Below are positions 11,426-22,600 of a stretch of 64,000 bases of DNA, one piece after another; positions within the stretch are counted from its first letter, which is position 1; each line of letters opens with the position of its first letter. Position numbers and translations under genes: made by a program. The stretch comes from Paraspadella gotoi (lineage: Eukaryota; Chaetognatha), in the NCBI GenBank assembly GCA_051294375.1, contig CM119269.1, forward strand, positions 4,357,401 through 4,421,400. Direction: 5' to 3'. The notes beneath the pieces are model-generated. The model worked only from the letters and a program-made list of their open reading frames with translations. It was not told the origin of the DNA and searched no databases.

Positions 11426-12504
11426 AAACACACTCGAAATTCATTAACGAAAGCACTTTATACGAAATAGTTTGAAACAAAATTGTAATTTGTCTGGCAA
11501 AAAGTTTTATCTTGGAATACTTAATTCACATTAATATTACGACATTTTTAGCTTAATATCATCATCTTGATCAGTTACAAAAAAGGTTTGACCGCGCCGC
11601 TGTGAGAAAAACACAAGCCGCTCAGATTTCGCTCACTTTGATCTCCGTTCTTTTCCCAATTTTTTCTTCGTTTCTCCCTTCGTTTTTGTGGGTTGAATTT
11701 TTGACCTTTCTACGCTCCTCGCTTCCCAGACGTGATTTATTTATTCTCCAACACGAGTCATCGGCGGTCGACGTCGGCCGTTGGCGTCGCTGCGGGTGGC
11801 ATCGTACGTAGGTTTGAAAAATTTATCTATTTGAGGTCGTCGGTTCAAATCAAGAGGTTGATTGTAGTTGTAAGGCTTTTATATTTGTTCTTTTGTTGCT
11901 TCAAGATACAAACTAACTGATCACAATCGTAATGTATTATTTTTTTGGGGGATTATTTCCTTGGCCTTCGCTTTACTCAGTGTGTTACTTTATAATTTAT
12001 ACATTATACGATTTTTAATATACCATAAAAGAATTCTCTTTTGAAGTTCTCTTTTGAAGCGTGAGCTCGATTCTGACATCTGCCACCACATAATAAAGAT
12101 TTCTAAGATGAAATAAGGGGTGGTTTTATTCTTAGGATAAAATCTGAAGGTGCTTTGATGGAAATTAAGTCAGTCACAAACACGCCAGGTCAGAAATAAA
12201 ATTTCTACAGAAACGGATCAGAAGCAAGTTATTTTTTTTTCAGATTTCGAGCTGCTTGCTGATTGCTTGAGCCGGTTCCATCGGCGACCAAACGAATCCT
12301 TCGATCCGGTTTTGTTTTCGTGCGAGATTGGATTCGTTGATGATACTACAATATATTAGCGAAAACAGAATCAGCTCAACCAAAGTCGTACAACAGAAAA
12401 GAATATATTTTTTAGTCCATAAATGCATAACAAAGATGTAAACTAGTCCTTCCACGATCAGCTTAAAAAAATCCCCGAATCCGACTCATCTCCTTCTGCA
12501 ACAG

Positions 12505-12652
12505 GAATCGTGGCCAACAGTTTCTCCCTGATGGTGATGAGGCAACAGAGTCTCCGCTCAATGTCGATCTCATTCTATCTCTCCGCGTTGGCGATTCACG
12601 ACACGTTGCTCTTAGTCTTCGATTGCTGGAACTATGCAACGTTCTTCACAAG
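12505..12652 (+). CDS. Peptide-type GPCR, exon with end of TM1 and TM2
   Basis: Acceptor TTCTGCAACAG at 12494-12504; donor AAG|GTGTGG at 12653 (phase 2). It reads GIVANSFSLMVMRQQSLRSM then SISFYLSALAIHDTLLLVF then DCWNYATFFTR. The pattern (A/G)NSFSLMVM in TM1, LRSMSISFYL in ICL1 and LSALAIHD in TM2 (the conserved Asp replaces D2.50, L-A-x-x-D) is diagnostic of a class A G protein-coupled receptor and close to the FMRFamide/TRH-receptor-like group that is large in molluscs, annelids and brachiopods. It would sit in the plasma membrane and signal through heterotrimeric G proteins on binding a ligand, probably a peptide. The exact ligand cannot be inferred. Confidence 0.8.
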
Positions 12653-12696
12653 GTGTGGCATTTCTGTCTCAGTCTTTGTCTGTAATCTGTCTGTCT

Positions 12697-12846
<150 letters not shown>

Positions 12847-12849
12847 CAG

Positions 12850-12938
12850 ACTGTTCCCCTTTGACGACACCTACGCCACCTGCTTGACTCGAGCCATCCT
12901 CGTCCACACATTTCAATCTTCCAGCAACTGGACACTCG
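12850..12938 (+). CDS. Peptide-type GPCR, exon with ECL1 and TM3
   Basis: Acceptor CTTTTTCAG at 12841-12849; donor CG|GTAAAA at 12939. Phase 2 in, phase 1 out, matching both neighbours. It reads R-LFPFDDTYATCLTRAILV then HTFQSSSNWTL, with the conserved TM3 Cys (disulphide partner of the ECL2 Cys) in YATC, and an S-S-N-W stretch in the middle of TM3 as in peptide receptors of this group (SxxSxW). Confidence 0.75.
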
Positions 12939-13208
12939 GTAAAAATAATCCAAATGTCGAAAGCAATAATTCGAAATACATAAACAAATAAATTTACTCA
13001 GAGGCAAATTATGAATAGATTCGCGAATTGAGCAGAATGCGACGGCGAATTATTTTAAATTTACATAATTTAAAAATGGTTTAAACTTCACTAGAACCCC
13101 TTAGTTTAATTAATATGGCCACTAACCCAGATGAAGTGTGGATCAAATTGATTAAAAATGGTTTCAGGTAAAATACAAATTGTAGTTTAACTTCAACTTC
13201 GACTTCAG

Positions 13209-13309
13209 TCGCGGTGGCGCTGGAACGATTCGTCGCCGTGTGGATGCCGATCAAAGCCAAAACCTTTTGCACCGTGAGAAACTCGAAGATCATTTCGGCC
13301 TCGAGGGAT
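13209..13309 (+). CDS. Peptide-type GPCR, exon with E-R-F motif and ICL2
   Basis: Acceptor TTCGACTTCAG ends at 13208. Joined in phase 1 it reads VAVALERFVAVWMPIKAK then TFCTVRNSKIISASRD and a TAA at 13310. ERF takes the place of the DRY motif at the end of TM3; W-M-P-I-K-A-K and C-T are typical of ICL2 in the lophotrochozoan peptide-receptor group. There is no clean donor after KIISAS. Either the exon ends earlier at ACC|GTGAGA (13274), or the copy is broken before TM4. TM4, TM6 and TM7 are not found downstream. The receptor therefore cannot be complete in this window. Confidence 0.7.
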
Positions 13310-13386
13310 TAAAAAAAAGTGAACGTAATTAATGTGCATTTTATTTTAATTAGGCGACTCACCTCGCCGGCGCGACAACAGGTAGA

Positions 13387-13389
13387 AGA

Positions 13390-13445
<56 letters not shown>
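13387..13445. repeat. (GA)n microsatellite
   Basis: GA repeats shortly after the last GPCR exon; the sequence up to about 14.2 kb is purine-rich and shows no further receptor exon. Confidence 0.9.
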
Positions 13446-15119
13446 GGGGAGAAAAGAAAAGAAAAAAATCTGAACTGAGAATCTAAAGTGGGTTAGCTGA
13501 TATTGGAAGATATGAAAGGTGGGATTCGGAGCATTCGAGACTGAGAAATGGAGGTTAGGGTTTTAGAGATAAAGAAATATAAAGATAAAGAATATAGATA
13601 AACAAACTGCGAATGTTTAAACATGATCGTGATGAATTAAAAATTATCGTTACTAGTTAGAAAGGAGTTGTATAAAAAAAGAACCGAGAAAAATAGAAAA
13701 TAATAGTTGAATCCGAGCTGTGAAGACTGATTGGCCAGTACAGACTGATTGGCCAGTACAGAGGTCGGCGCCAAAAAAGGAGAGGATCGGATTCGAGCAC
13801 ATGGTCCTCTTCGTTCGTTGCAAGAGAGAAGAGGGAAAGATTAGTCGGATGTGCTGAGGAACTGGTGAGTTTTCGGCTCGACCACAAATTTGGGCAGAAT
13901 AAAAAATTGTTCGGGTGATGGGCGGTACTTAGGAAGTGATTGGTGTCGGAGAAGAAAGGAGGGACAAAAAAGGATCTGAGCATCGAAATTTATGGTCCAC
14001 GGAAGGGAAATCGAGAAAAAGGGGGGGGGAATTTGTAGAGGGTAAAAAAAATGACTGTAGGCAATGAAAGATAATTTGTGGGAAACAAATGTTTAGTATT
14101 ATTATTAAATACATACGTACGTATGCACTTTTGCGGCCATGTATTCCCAAAGCGAACAATGTCAGCCTAAATTTAGACTCGAGATAATTTTTTTGATTTA
14201 AAATGGAAATGGATTAGGTTAGAGTTTGGGATTAGGAATTAGGTTAGAGATTGGATAGAGGAGTTAAGATTGGAGATGAGGGTTAGGGATTAGGCATTAG
14301 AATTAAGGATTAGGTTAGGCTTAAGAATTAGGGTTAGGGTGTATATCTGATTATAATGACAATAACATCAACGACAACGATCAAACAGGGTTAATCACGA
14401 ATTTACCTTTTGACCAATAACCGGGACGAAAATAAAATAGGGCGCTTTCGGATAATAGTGTGTCAATGTTTTTGTGAGAGGTAAGAAAGATTCCAAACAA
14501 AGAAAGAAAGTGATATTATTTTGACGTTTTTTTTTTGTCAAAATATTTCCGAACTTGAATTACGTTTTATCTTTGAAAAGTTGCCTATTTTTATTCTTTC
14601 CACCATAAAACTATTTTATGACACTTAAAGCGGCGGGAATTCATGGTCTTATAGCTCCGGAAATACATGGGCTCATGGAATCGGCAGATTTTGAACGAAA
14701 TCGAAAATCGAAATCGAAAAATTGGAAAACACTGCACTGTTATTGAGGACGAACTTAAAAAAAATTTAAAAAACTGTAAAAAACAAAAGTTATAGGGTTT
14801 ATTTCTGTTTACGCATTAAATATTACACGGATACACGGATCTAAAAATATTATATCAATGTCTAAAATGGGTCACACCAAGTCCCAAAACCGTGGGTCCC
14901 GTCGAACTAAAAAACCGGAAACCCTATTTTTCCCAAAGTGTGTGAGGGGATTGGTCGTAAAAACTTGAGGGGTTCCGCCCAAACGGTTTTCTTAAGTATA
15001 TGCTTTTAGTTTTATGTTAAAGTTAAAAAAAAAGGGATAAAAATCTATAGAAAAAAAAATAATCATCAAGGGGCGGGGGGGGGGGCGGCGAGAAACAAAT
15101 GTACATTTCTCTGTTTTTA
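13446..15119. other. Non-coding DNA, no gene seen
   Basis: Apart from the (GA)n and TTAGGG-like tracts it holds an 18-bp unit repeated twice near 13727-13760 (GACTGATTGGCCAGTACA). A 108-codon - strand frame (13657-13983) has no domain or splice support. Confidence 0.5.
14200..14340. repeat. Degenerate TTAGGG-like tract
   Basis: GGATTAGG, GGGTTAGG and GATTAGGTTAG units interspersed with variants. It is too degenerate for a telomere; similar tracts occur at 31.86-31.96, 40.49-40.59 and 49.36-49.50 kb, two of them inside transposons. Confidence 0.7.
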
Positions 15120-15436
15120 GTTGCGCCGCCAGTACTCGTGGAGAAAATCTTTAAGTCACTTTTCGGTCGTTCTGTCGAACTGTCTGTCTGTCAGTCCAGA
15201 TTTCTGTCCGTCGTTCGGTCCTAATTACATTAAAAATGCATATAATTCACCTATAGTTGGTTGCTCAGTTGTTAAGACAGAAAAAAAACAACTGAAATCT
15301 AAGGGACTGCTAGCTAGAAATAAAAAAGGAAATTTCGATGCAGTGCATGTCATAAATACAAGGGCCAAGAAAGTTTTTTAGTCATGTCAGGTCATGTCAT
15401 GTCATACACATGAAAATAAAGTCACTGCGGCGCAAC
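15120..15436 (+). mobile_element. Hairpin-led repeat, subfamily A, copy 1
   Basis: Starts GTTGCGCCGC (preceded by TTTTTA) and ends GCGGCGCAAC, exact 10-bp terminal inverted repeats. Inside: a CTTTAAGTCACTTTTCGGTCG box, CTGTCTGTC runs, CATTAAAAATGCATATAATT, CAGTGCATGTCATAAATAC, and a GTCATGTCAT run near the end. The right flank ACATTGGAATCACCGTTCTTG is shared by all copies with an intact right end, so the true end lies beyond the TIR. No coding capacity. Other copies: 17431, 44362, 62172, 63373. Confidence 0.8.
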
Positions 15437-17230
15437 ACATTGGAATCACCGTTCTTGTTCTCTTTGACTCCAGTTTTCGTCGTAAATATCACGTAAAGTT
15501 CTCTGCCTTTTGCAGAAACTTAGCATTTCTAACGAACGTAATTTAGATTTAGATGTTTGCTATAATTTAGATTCACTCTCTCTCTCTCTCTCTCTCTCTC
15601 ATTCGTTTTCCGCTTGAGGTTATTTTTTCCCCCTAGAATCCGATGAACGTTATAAATTATCGAACGAATAAAATCTCGGATAAATTTTGAGATTTAAATA
15701 GTTTTTTTTCCTCCCCATTCACGTGGGTAGGTTTTTTTTTTATAATTCAGACATAAATCCTCTAGATGAGACATTTATAAATAACCTTTTGATTTGATTA
15801 CGTTTATAATTTAAAAAAATTACGTAAATTCGGGAAAAGAGAAATTTGTCAGCGTCGGGCGAACACACGAAATAAAACTGAAGGAGAGAAAAGAGGGCGA
15901 GCCGAGGGAAAAAAAGGCAATGAAGGTGAACGAGGGGGGGGGTGAGAGATGGGGGGGGGCGGAAGGAAAATTAAGAAAATTTGAATGGATAATTTTTATA
16001 TTGTTTGTACCAATTTCATAAGAAAAAAAAACCTTCCAACGTCGTTAAAAAAAATAAATAAAGAAGGAAAATAAAAAAAAGAAAAGGAAAAAAAAAGGAA
16101 AGACGTTTGAATGGAGTCGACATGGGGGACATAAAAAAAAGGAAAAAAAAAAAGAAAAGACGGTACAAAGTGGTTCAAAAAAAAAAAAAAGAAAAAAATA
16201 TATATCAAAAGAGAATAAAAGTCCAAAGTCAGGGGCAAGATAGCTTATTTATAAATGGACGACGGAGACAAACGACGAGAAAATGCAAGACTAAAAGAAA
16301 AATTCAGTTACATCCAAGAAATGAGAGGAACTTTTTTTTGTAAAGATAATTCTAAGTAATGAAAAGATCGGGCGCGGCTTCGCTTTGAACGCGCAAGACA
16401 AGCATTGATTATAATCAAACTATACGAATAAAGATTGCGTAAACTGAGAAAAGTGAAGGTTGTACGAAGTTGTGGGGCGAGCTAATGCCAGCTTTTCAAG
16501 CTCAAGGAGAGACGACGTCAACGACGACGACAACAACGACGGCGCAAGGAAGCTGTCAATTCCTCGTCCCTGGTTCGAATCGGAATCGATTCCCTCGCTG
16601 AGTCGCTGAGTCGCGTCATCAGGTTCCATCAGAGATATTAGATTCAAAGAGAGAATGGGATTCGTGAGAGGTTCGGAGGAGGAGGGTGGGGGGCGGGAAA
16701 CCGGATGAAACCGGGAAGAAAGTAGTCGGGCAGAGTCGAGCCCTTGTCCGGCCGATGGGGAGACCGAAGTGTCGACCGAGTCGCTATCGTCACATGTTGG
16801 CAAAAATTATCAAGAATCATATATCAAGAATCAAGAAAAGGTCCATTGATGTAGTAAAATATGTATTATATAAGCCCTATCTTTAAGCGAAATATATCGT
16901 ATAAAATAAGTTTGCTAATTGAACGCGTACATATATATTTATATATATTTTACCGACTTTTGGAGAAATGAAACCAACTCTGCAAAGAAATTTGTCATTC
17001 GGGAGGAGAATAGCCAAAGCGTTCCGTGAACACCCCCCCCCCATCCTCCGAAACGAGGGGGAGCGAAAAATAAACCCTTTTTCATTGACGACAAAGCAGG
17101 AGGAAAGGGGAGGGCGGGGATTGGGGGAGGTGAGAGTGCGTCGGGCGAGAAAAGGCTGTAGGGAGGGGCGTAATGTTGACGCCCGAGCGACTTAAAAGAA
17201 AAAAAAATGACTTAAAAAGACCGAACCTAA
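15437..17230. other. Non-coding DNA, no supported gene
   Basis: Holds (CT)n at 15574-15600, G-rich runs near 15934-15960 and poly-A-rich DNA near 16020-16200. A 127-codon - strand frame at 16420-16803 is Ser/Pro/Leu-rich (DDSDSVDTSVSPSAG) and could be an exon, but it lacks an ATG and a clear splice site, so it is not called as a gene. Confidence 0.5.
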
Positions 17231-17231
17231 G

Positions 17232-17278
17232 GACAACGACGACCTGAAGTCGACGACTACTTGGATAACGACGATGAA

Positions 17279-17309
<31 letters not shown>

Positions 17310-17431
17310 ACAAAAAGACAACAAAACGAGAGACTACGAAAAAAAAGAGGACGAGGTCAACGACAGCGATTAAACGTCGACTCGAGGATCTCGTTGAACT
17401 CGCCCGTCGCCATTTATCTTTTTCTTTTTAG
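17232..17431 (+). CDS. Candidate acidic/basic terminal exon ending in a repeat element
   Basis: After CCTAAG the frame reads RPEVDDYLDNDDED, a run of Asp (GAC/GAT repeats), then the basic stretch KKTTKRETTKKKRTRSTT and AIKRRLEDLVELARRHLSF, and stops at TAG (17429-17431). The Asp run followed by Lys/Arg resembles a nuclear protein with a localisation signal. The G of TAG is the first base of the repeat element at 17431 and the preceding TTTTTA is shared by its copies, so the element appears to supply the stop. The family is unknown and the acceptor is weak. Confidence 0.35.
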
Positions 17432-17802
17432 TTGCGCCGCGAATACTCGCGGAGCAACTGTATAAGCCACTTTTCGGTCGGTCGGTCGGTCCGTCTGGCG
17501 GTCTGTCCCACTTACGTTAAAATTGCATATAATTCCCTTAAAGTGAATTGCTCATTTATTCAGACAGGAAAAATCTTCAAATTTAAGCGACTGCTAGCGC
17601 CGCCTTCAGAAAATTCTAAAACTATAAAGTACAAAAGACGTAATTCCTATACAGACTACAGTGTGTGTCTTATAAATACATGGGCTAAGAAAGCTATTGT
17701 AGTCTTGTAGTCATGTCATGCTACGTCATGTTATGTCATGGCACATTATGTTATTTTATATCACAAGAAATATATGTGTTAAGGCAATCAATGCGGCGCA
17801 AC
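17431..17802 (+). mobile_element. Hairpin-led repeat, subfamily A, copy 2
   Basis: GTTGCGCCGC...GCGGCGCAAC ends as in copy 1. Here the 5' hairpin is intact: GTTGCGCCGCGA-ATAC-TCGCGGAGCAAC. It is followed by TATAAGCCACTTTTCGGTCG and a GGTC/GTCTG run. The internal part matches copy 1 (TGCATATAATT, CTGCTAGCG, GGGCTAAGAAAG, GTCATGTCATG). The right flank ACATTTGAATTACCGTTCTTG is shared. Confidence 0.8.
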
Positions 17803-18521
17803 ACATTTGAATTACCGTTCTTGTTTTCTTTTTCATTTCCCTCTTTTTTTCAAGTGCGAAGCTCAATGTCTGAGGCTTGATTGATTAACGTTTACATTCT
17901 GTTTCAATTATTATTATTTCATACTTTGATGCAGAATGATCCAAGATAAATGTGCAATAAACTAGAGAGGAATTTAATGATTGTTCTACAATAAAAAAAA
18001 AATATCCGAGAAAGAAATAAGAATATGAAACGATTGAAAACGAATTATGTTTCATAAAAAAACATTGAAAACATATGGAACTTAAATAATACGGTAAAGT
18101 TATTGTTGTCATTCGTAGAATGAAGCACCTGTTTTAGAGCGAAGCATAACGTCGGACATTTCCGTGTTCTCTGTTCCTCTCCTTCCCTTTTAAAAAACGC
18201 CTACGATTTCAGAAGATTTAGAATCCTAAAATGGTTTTAATTATCTATGGTGTTCAAATCAAAAATCAAAGGAAAAAAAAAACAATTTTTTTTAATAACT
18301 CAAATAATCTTCTGAGCTTCCTCCTCCTCCTCCTCCTCCTTCTATGGCGCCACTTTTGCGTCTCCGTCAGCGCGTGTTTCGCTTATTGTGGTCGCGTCTC
18401 TCTCTCTCTCTCTCTCTCTTCCTCTATATATCTACCGTTTATACGTCTCCATCTCTCTCCCGCTCACTCAATCGGCGATCGCGAGACGGAGACAGATCCG
18501 CAGTCAATTCCGCTGCGAAAA
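17803..18521. other. Intergenic DNA and likely 5' region of the next gene
   Basis: AT-rich, no gene seen up to about 18.3 kb. GC content and CT/CTC runs rise from 18317, followed by the ATG at 18522, so the last 200 bp may be a 5' UTR or promoter. No TATA box was assigned. Confidence 0.4.
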
Positions 18522-18750
18522 ATGAAGCCGACGATTTTGCTTTTAATCTTCCTCTTCGTTTTGGGTTGTTGTTGTTGTTGTTGTTGCGGAGGAGGGTTGG
18601 GGGAAGTAAATGAGGAGGAGGAGGAGGAGGAGGAGGTGGCGGGAGTGTCGAGAGTGGAGAGAGAAGATGAAGGGGTGGAGGAAGAGGAGGAAGTGATAGA
18701 GGAGTTGACGGAGGTGTTGGGAGCGGACGACTTCGACGACGCGGATTTGG
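18522..18750 (+). CDS. First exon, signal peptide plus acidic segment (ER or secreted protein)
   Basis: ATG in good context (GCGAAAAATGAAG). The protein starts MKPTILLLIFLFVLG followed by seven Cys and GGG: a basic N-end, a strong hydrophobic core and small residues, i.e. a signal peptide of about 18-22 residues. Then VNEEEEEEEEVAGVS and EEEEEVIEELTEVLGADDFDDADLG, cut by a consensus donor GG|GTGAGT at 18751, phase 1. Acidic N-terminal segments after a signal peptide occur in ER chaperones such as the PDIA4/ERp72 type, and VLGADDFD resembles the start of a thioredoxin fold, but no CGHC exon is found downstream, so this is only a suggestion. The (GTT) and (GAG) trinucleotide runs encode the Cys and Glu stretches. 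Confidence 0.55.
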
Positions 18751-19171
18751 GTGAGTTCGCACCAACGTAAACAACTTACTTTTCTTTTTCATTTTGTCAC
18801 GAAAAACTCGATTTTATGTTTTGTCAGCGATATAACTCAGGAAATTGAGTTCAGGAAATATTTTTTTTGGTTTTTGGTTTCAAGACGAAAAATGGAATTT
18901 TTTGATTCATATTTGATTTATTTTCTTAAGAGTTTGACGTTTCATTTTATTCGTGAGTTGGATGGAGCTGGTCTTGTAAAAATCTTGGCAAAAACACGAG
19001 GGAATTAAGTCACTGGCAAACGAATAAAAGAATACAATGATAAATATGGTTAGATTTTTTTTGGAGCTATACTATGATTTCACTATGAGTTAGCTACAAT
19101 ATAAATACTTCTTAAAATTATTTATTTAATAAAAATTGTAATTTAATCATAATCTCAATATTTAGGATAAG

Positions 19172-19594
19172 ACCATGATGGAAAAAAAATTGTCGCGGTT
19201 TGGAAAAGTGGGTTAATTTTATTGTCAAATATATTTTTTGGCTGGTAAATAGGTTTTTATATGTAATGTGACTTCCCTAGGACTGAATAAAAATATTTTT
19301 TCTCAACAGCATAAAATTATTTAATGCATAGAAATACTTCCAAAAGAGGTTGTCTTTTACTTTTTTCACATTTGTATCTACGGCATCAATGTATTTTTAT
19401 TACCGCTTTTTTTTAGACATATGAATTAANNNNNNNNNNTTTGTATTTTTTGTCGTATATAAATGAGACACAGCTCATATGAATCACAAGAGGCTAAAGT
19501 TTCTTAATATCTAAATTTTATTTTTCGATTGATTTATTAAAATGCCGAAAAATAGCTGGAAAGTAACCGCGACAATTTTTTTTACCATCATGGT
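19172..19594. mobile_element. TIR element (MITE-like), spans an assembly gap
   Basis: Left ACCATGATGGAAAAAAAATT-GTCGCGGTT (19172-19200) is the inverse of AACCGCGAC-AATTTTTTTTACCATCATGGT (19565-19594): about 29-bp terminal inverted repeats with one length difference in the A run. The interior is AT-rich, non-coding and holds the 10-N gap. The superfamily is not assigned and no convincing target duplication was found. Confidence 0.65.
19430..19439. other. Assembly gap, 10 N
   Basis: Ten Ns inside the TIR element above; the other gaps of this window are all 25 N. Confidence 1.
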
Positions 19595-19949
19595 AAATAC
19601 AAAATTAAATTTTAAAAAGAATTGCGTATTTGAATTCCCCTTCCAAAGAGGGAGATTTTCTTTAAAGATTCCCTTCCGCCTAACACCTGATTCGATTCAC
19701 GCGACTTTAACTCGTCCTTGTCTAATTAATTCGATCTTTTGTTTCCGAGTTTTTTCTTTTCTTCTTGTTGAGCCAGAATTATTCTTCGATAATGGAACTT
19801 TAATCAATACTCTTTGCGTTTGCAGTGCTGAGAATAGGAAATGCAAGGTCAAGAGTTAAAAAAGAAAAAAGGAATAGATAAGAGAAAGAGAAAAATTCAA
19901 CTGAAAGATAACGACGCCGTTTCAGCGCGTCTGGGAAAGGAAGGAAGGA

Positions 19950-20185
19950 AAAAAGGAAAGAGAAGTCCTTTATGTGTTTGACAAAAGAGAGGAAGAATAG
20001 AAGGAAAAAGGAAAGAGAGGTCCTTCATGTGTTTGACAAAAGAGAGGAAGAATAGAAGGAAAATGGAAAGAGAGGTCCTTCATGTGTTTGACAAAAGAGA
20101 GGAAGAATAGAAGGAAAAAGGAAAGAGAGGCCCTTTATGTGTTTGACAAAAGAGAGGAAGAATAGAGGGAAAAAGGAAAGAAGGA
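19950..20185. repeat. About 55-bp tandem minisatellite, four units
   Basis: Unit contains GTCCTTCATGTGTTTGACAA followed by AAGAGAGGAAGAATAGAAGG and purines; four near-identical copies. Poly-Phe/Ser frames on the - strand are artefacts. Confidence 0.9.
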
Positions 20186-20840
20186 AAAAGAAAAAAAGAG
20201 AAATGATCTTTAAATATGTTTTCAAAGAATTGAGAAAAAAAGAAACTGGACAATAACCTTTCTGTGGAATTGGAAATAGGGAAGAAAAAAGGAAGAAAGA
20301 ATAAAAAGGAAAAAGAAAAGAATAAAAAAAAGAAAAAAAAAGCCGACTCTCTCTCGCTCTTCTTGCTTATCATTCAAAGCAAACAATTCTGAGGGTCAAT
20401 TTCGTCAGAAACCTCCACGTATTATTTGGGAAGGGATTTGACGAACGTTAGCTTCCATTCGCCATCTATATTTATTTGTTTCTCTGCCTAGCAACAGTTG
20501 TTGAGATTTACCTATTCCTCCTGAGTCCTGACTATTTATTTGTGATTCGGTCAATAGTATGTCGTTCCATCGATTGTCTCGATTGTAAGGTCTTATTTTG
20601 TAATTATTTTATTAATTTTTAAATTCTTAATTCCCTATTTTCTTGTACTAATTCATAATTTCCTATCATAATCGACTTGATTAATACCCACATTACCTCA
20701 CAATTTCGTTGCTTTTCAATTCAAAATTGGCTGGAGTTAACGCAGCCTGGTGAAAATCAAAACGCACGCCCTTTTTTAAATTAAATAATAAAAAATTGAA
20801 AAGAAAATTTCAGGCTTCCTTCACGATTAAATTCCAATTC

Positions 20841-20952
<112 letters not shown>

Positions 20953-21131
20953 TATTTCTCGAGCCAAGAAACCCATTTTTGGCAATCAAAGGCGACATTG
21001 CCTCCTCAGGCGGTAAAGAAAAAAGAACAACGCCCCCTCTCCCGTTACAGCACCGACGTCGACGTCTCTGGCGAAGGAAGAAAAAACATTTTTTTAATCT
21101 CGACTTTAATCTTTAATTATTAATTTCTTTA

Positions 21132-21159
21132 GCGGCGGCGGCGGCGGCGGCGGCGGCGC
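21132..21159. repeat. (GCG)n trinucleotide repeat
   Basis: Nine GCG units; a poly-Ala frame on the - strand is not supported as coding. Confidence 0.9.
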
Positions 21160-22180
21160 GACGCTGTCGGTAGAAATAAAAAAGAGTTACAAGAAGATAG
21201 AAATTTCGTGGAGTCATGATAAAGGATTTTAATTCGTTGGCCGCTGTTTCGAACAGTACGGGGGTGGGTTGTTGACGGTTGGCAACGTCGACTCTGGTTA
21301 TAATGCAGTCGTGGTCTAAAAATAGTAATTGGGTTTCTGTTTTTATGAATAGAAATCCCATTGATAGATTTATCATAGTAATTATTTCCGAAAAGCGTTT
21401 AGCATATCAATATTGGAATGAGACTTAATACCGCGTTCCTTTGGCCGTTTCCGACGTCAGCACCATAAAGTTCATTGGGCTAATGTTTTACTGCGACGGG
21501 CCCTTGATCTACCGAGAGAAAGTCCACAGGCGGATACGAAGATCTGACGGAACAATCTGGGTACATAGCGGATCAGGTCACGCTTTAGGGTCACACTTAA
21601 AATAACTAGCGCGTAAGTCAAAGTCGAATGGAAGACGAAACAGAAAATCGTCCCAAGTCCAGTTGGAAACAGAGAGATGCGGGCCGAATTCCAGATTGGA
21701 GGCAAAACTTGCGAAAACGGCGAATCGAAGAGGAAATTAAAAAAAAAAAAAAAAAGAGGTGAAATTTCGTCAGAAACCGAAGTGAGCATCGATTACGGAT
21801 AATCGTTTTCAGTACCAGTGTAAACGAAAATGAAAAAAAAAAGAAAGAAAGAAAGAAAAAAAAAATTCGGCGAATGGCGGGAAAATTATCGATTTTTTGC
21901 GCGAGAGCTGGGATAGCGGTTCCTCGTTTGAAAGGATTCAGATTGCTTGCGACCGATTGCTTGTTTAAGATGACGATTTAAAAGGATGAACACGTGTTAG
22001 AAAAATCTCGAAACCCTAAAAGTTAGGAAATAAAAAAACCTCGAAAATATTTTTTTTAATTTAGAGACAGAATTGTTTTTTTTTTTGCCTACGAATGTGA
22101 ATTTTGATGTATTCTTTTTCACGGGACTGGTGGTCTGTCTATATCCGCCTGTCTGGCTGTCTTTCTGCTATTATCCCCCC

Positions 22181-22183
<3 letters not shown>

Positions 22184-22252
<69 letters not shown>

Positions 22253-22263
22253 TCTCCTCTCTC
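22184..22263. repeat. (CT)n microsatellite
   Basis: Pure CT repeat grading into CTCC/CTCA units. Confidence 0.95.
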
Positions 22264-22288
22264 TCACTCTCACCTGCTCTCTTTTTTA

Positions 22289-22445
22289 ATATTTAGAAAA
22301 AGTTTGAAATTTTAATATCGACAACGATTTTTATTCAATAAAGAAACGTACATGTTTCGACTCTCGCAACATGTAACATAAACGTTTCTTTATTGAATAA
22401 GAATCGTTGTTGATATCAAATTTTAAACTGTTTCTAAATATTTAC
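22289..22445. repeat. 157-bp near-perfect hairpin
   Basis: Left arm AATATTTAGAAA...CAATAAAGAAACGT (to about 22351) pairs with ACGTTTCTTTATTG...TTTCTAAATATT (from about 22382) over some 60 bp with few mismatches; the loop is about 30 bases. There is no coding frame. It could be a small foldback element or, if transcribed, a hairpin RNA precursor. Confidence 0.75.
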
Positions 22446-22600
22446 TACACAACGAAAAGAAAGGAAAAGAACATAATGATTTTTTAATAGTAAATTAATT
22501 ATTGATTACGCACGTGTTGGAAGGTTCTTAAATTAATCGATCAAAGTACTAAAGATATGCCATTGTGAGATTTAATAAGGGAAATTCCTGGTTTACTCAC

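Noticed and set aside
18522-18750. Firm assignment to PDIA4/ERp72
   Set aside because: Signal peptide plus acidic run is suggestive only; no thioredoxin CGHC exon was found downstream.
19542-19859. 105-codon + strand frame
   Set aside because: Begins inside the right end of the TIR element and has no domain or splice support.
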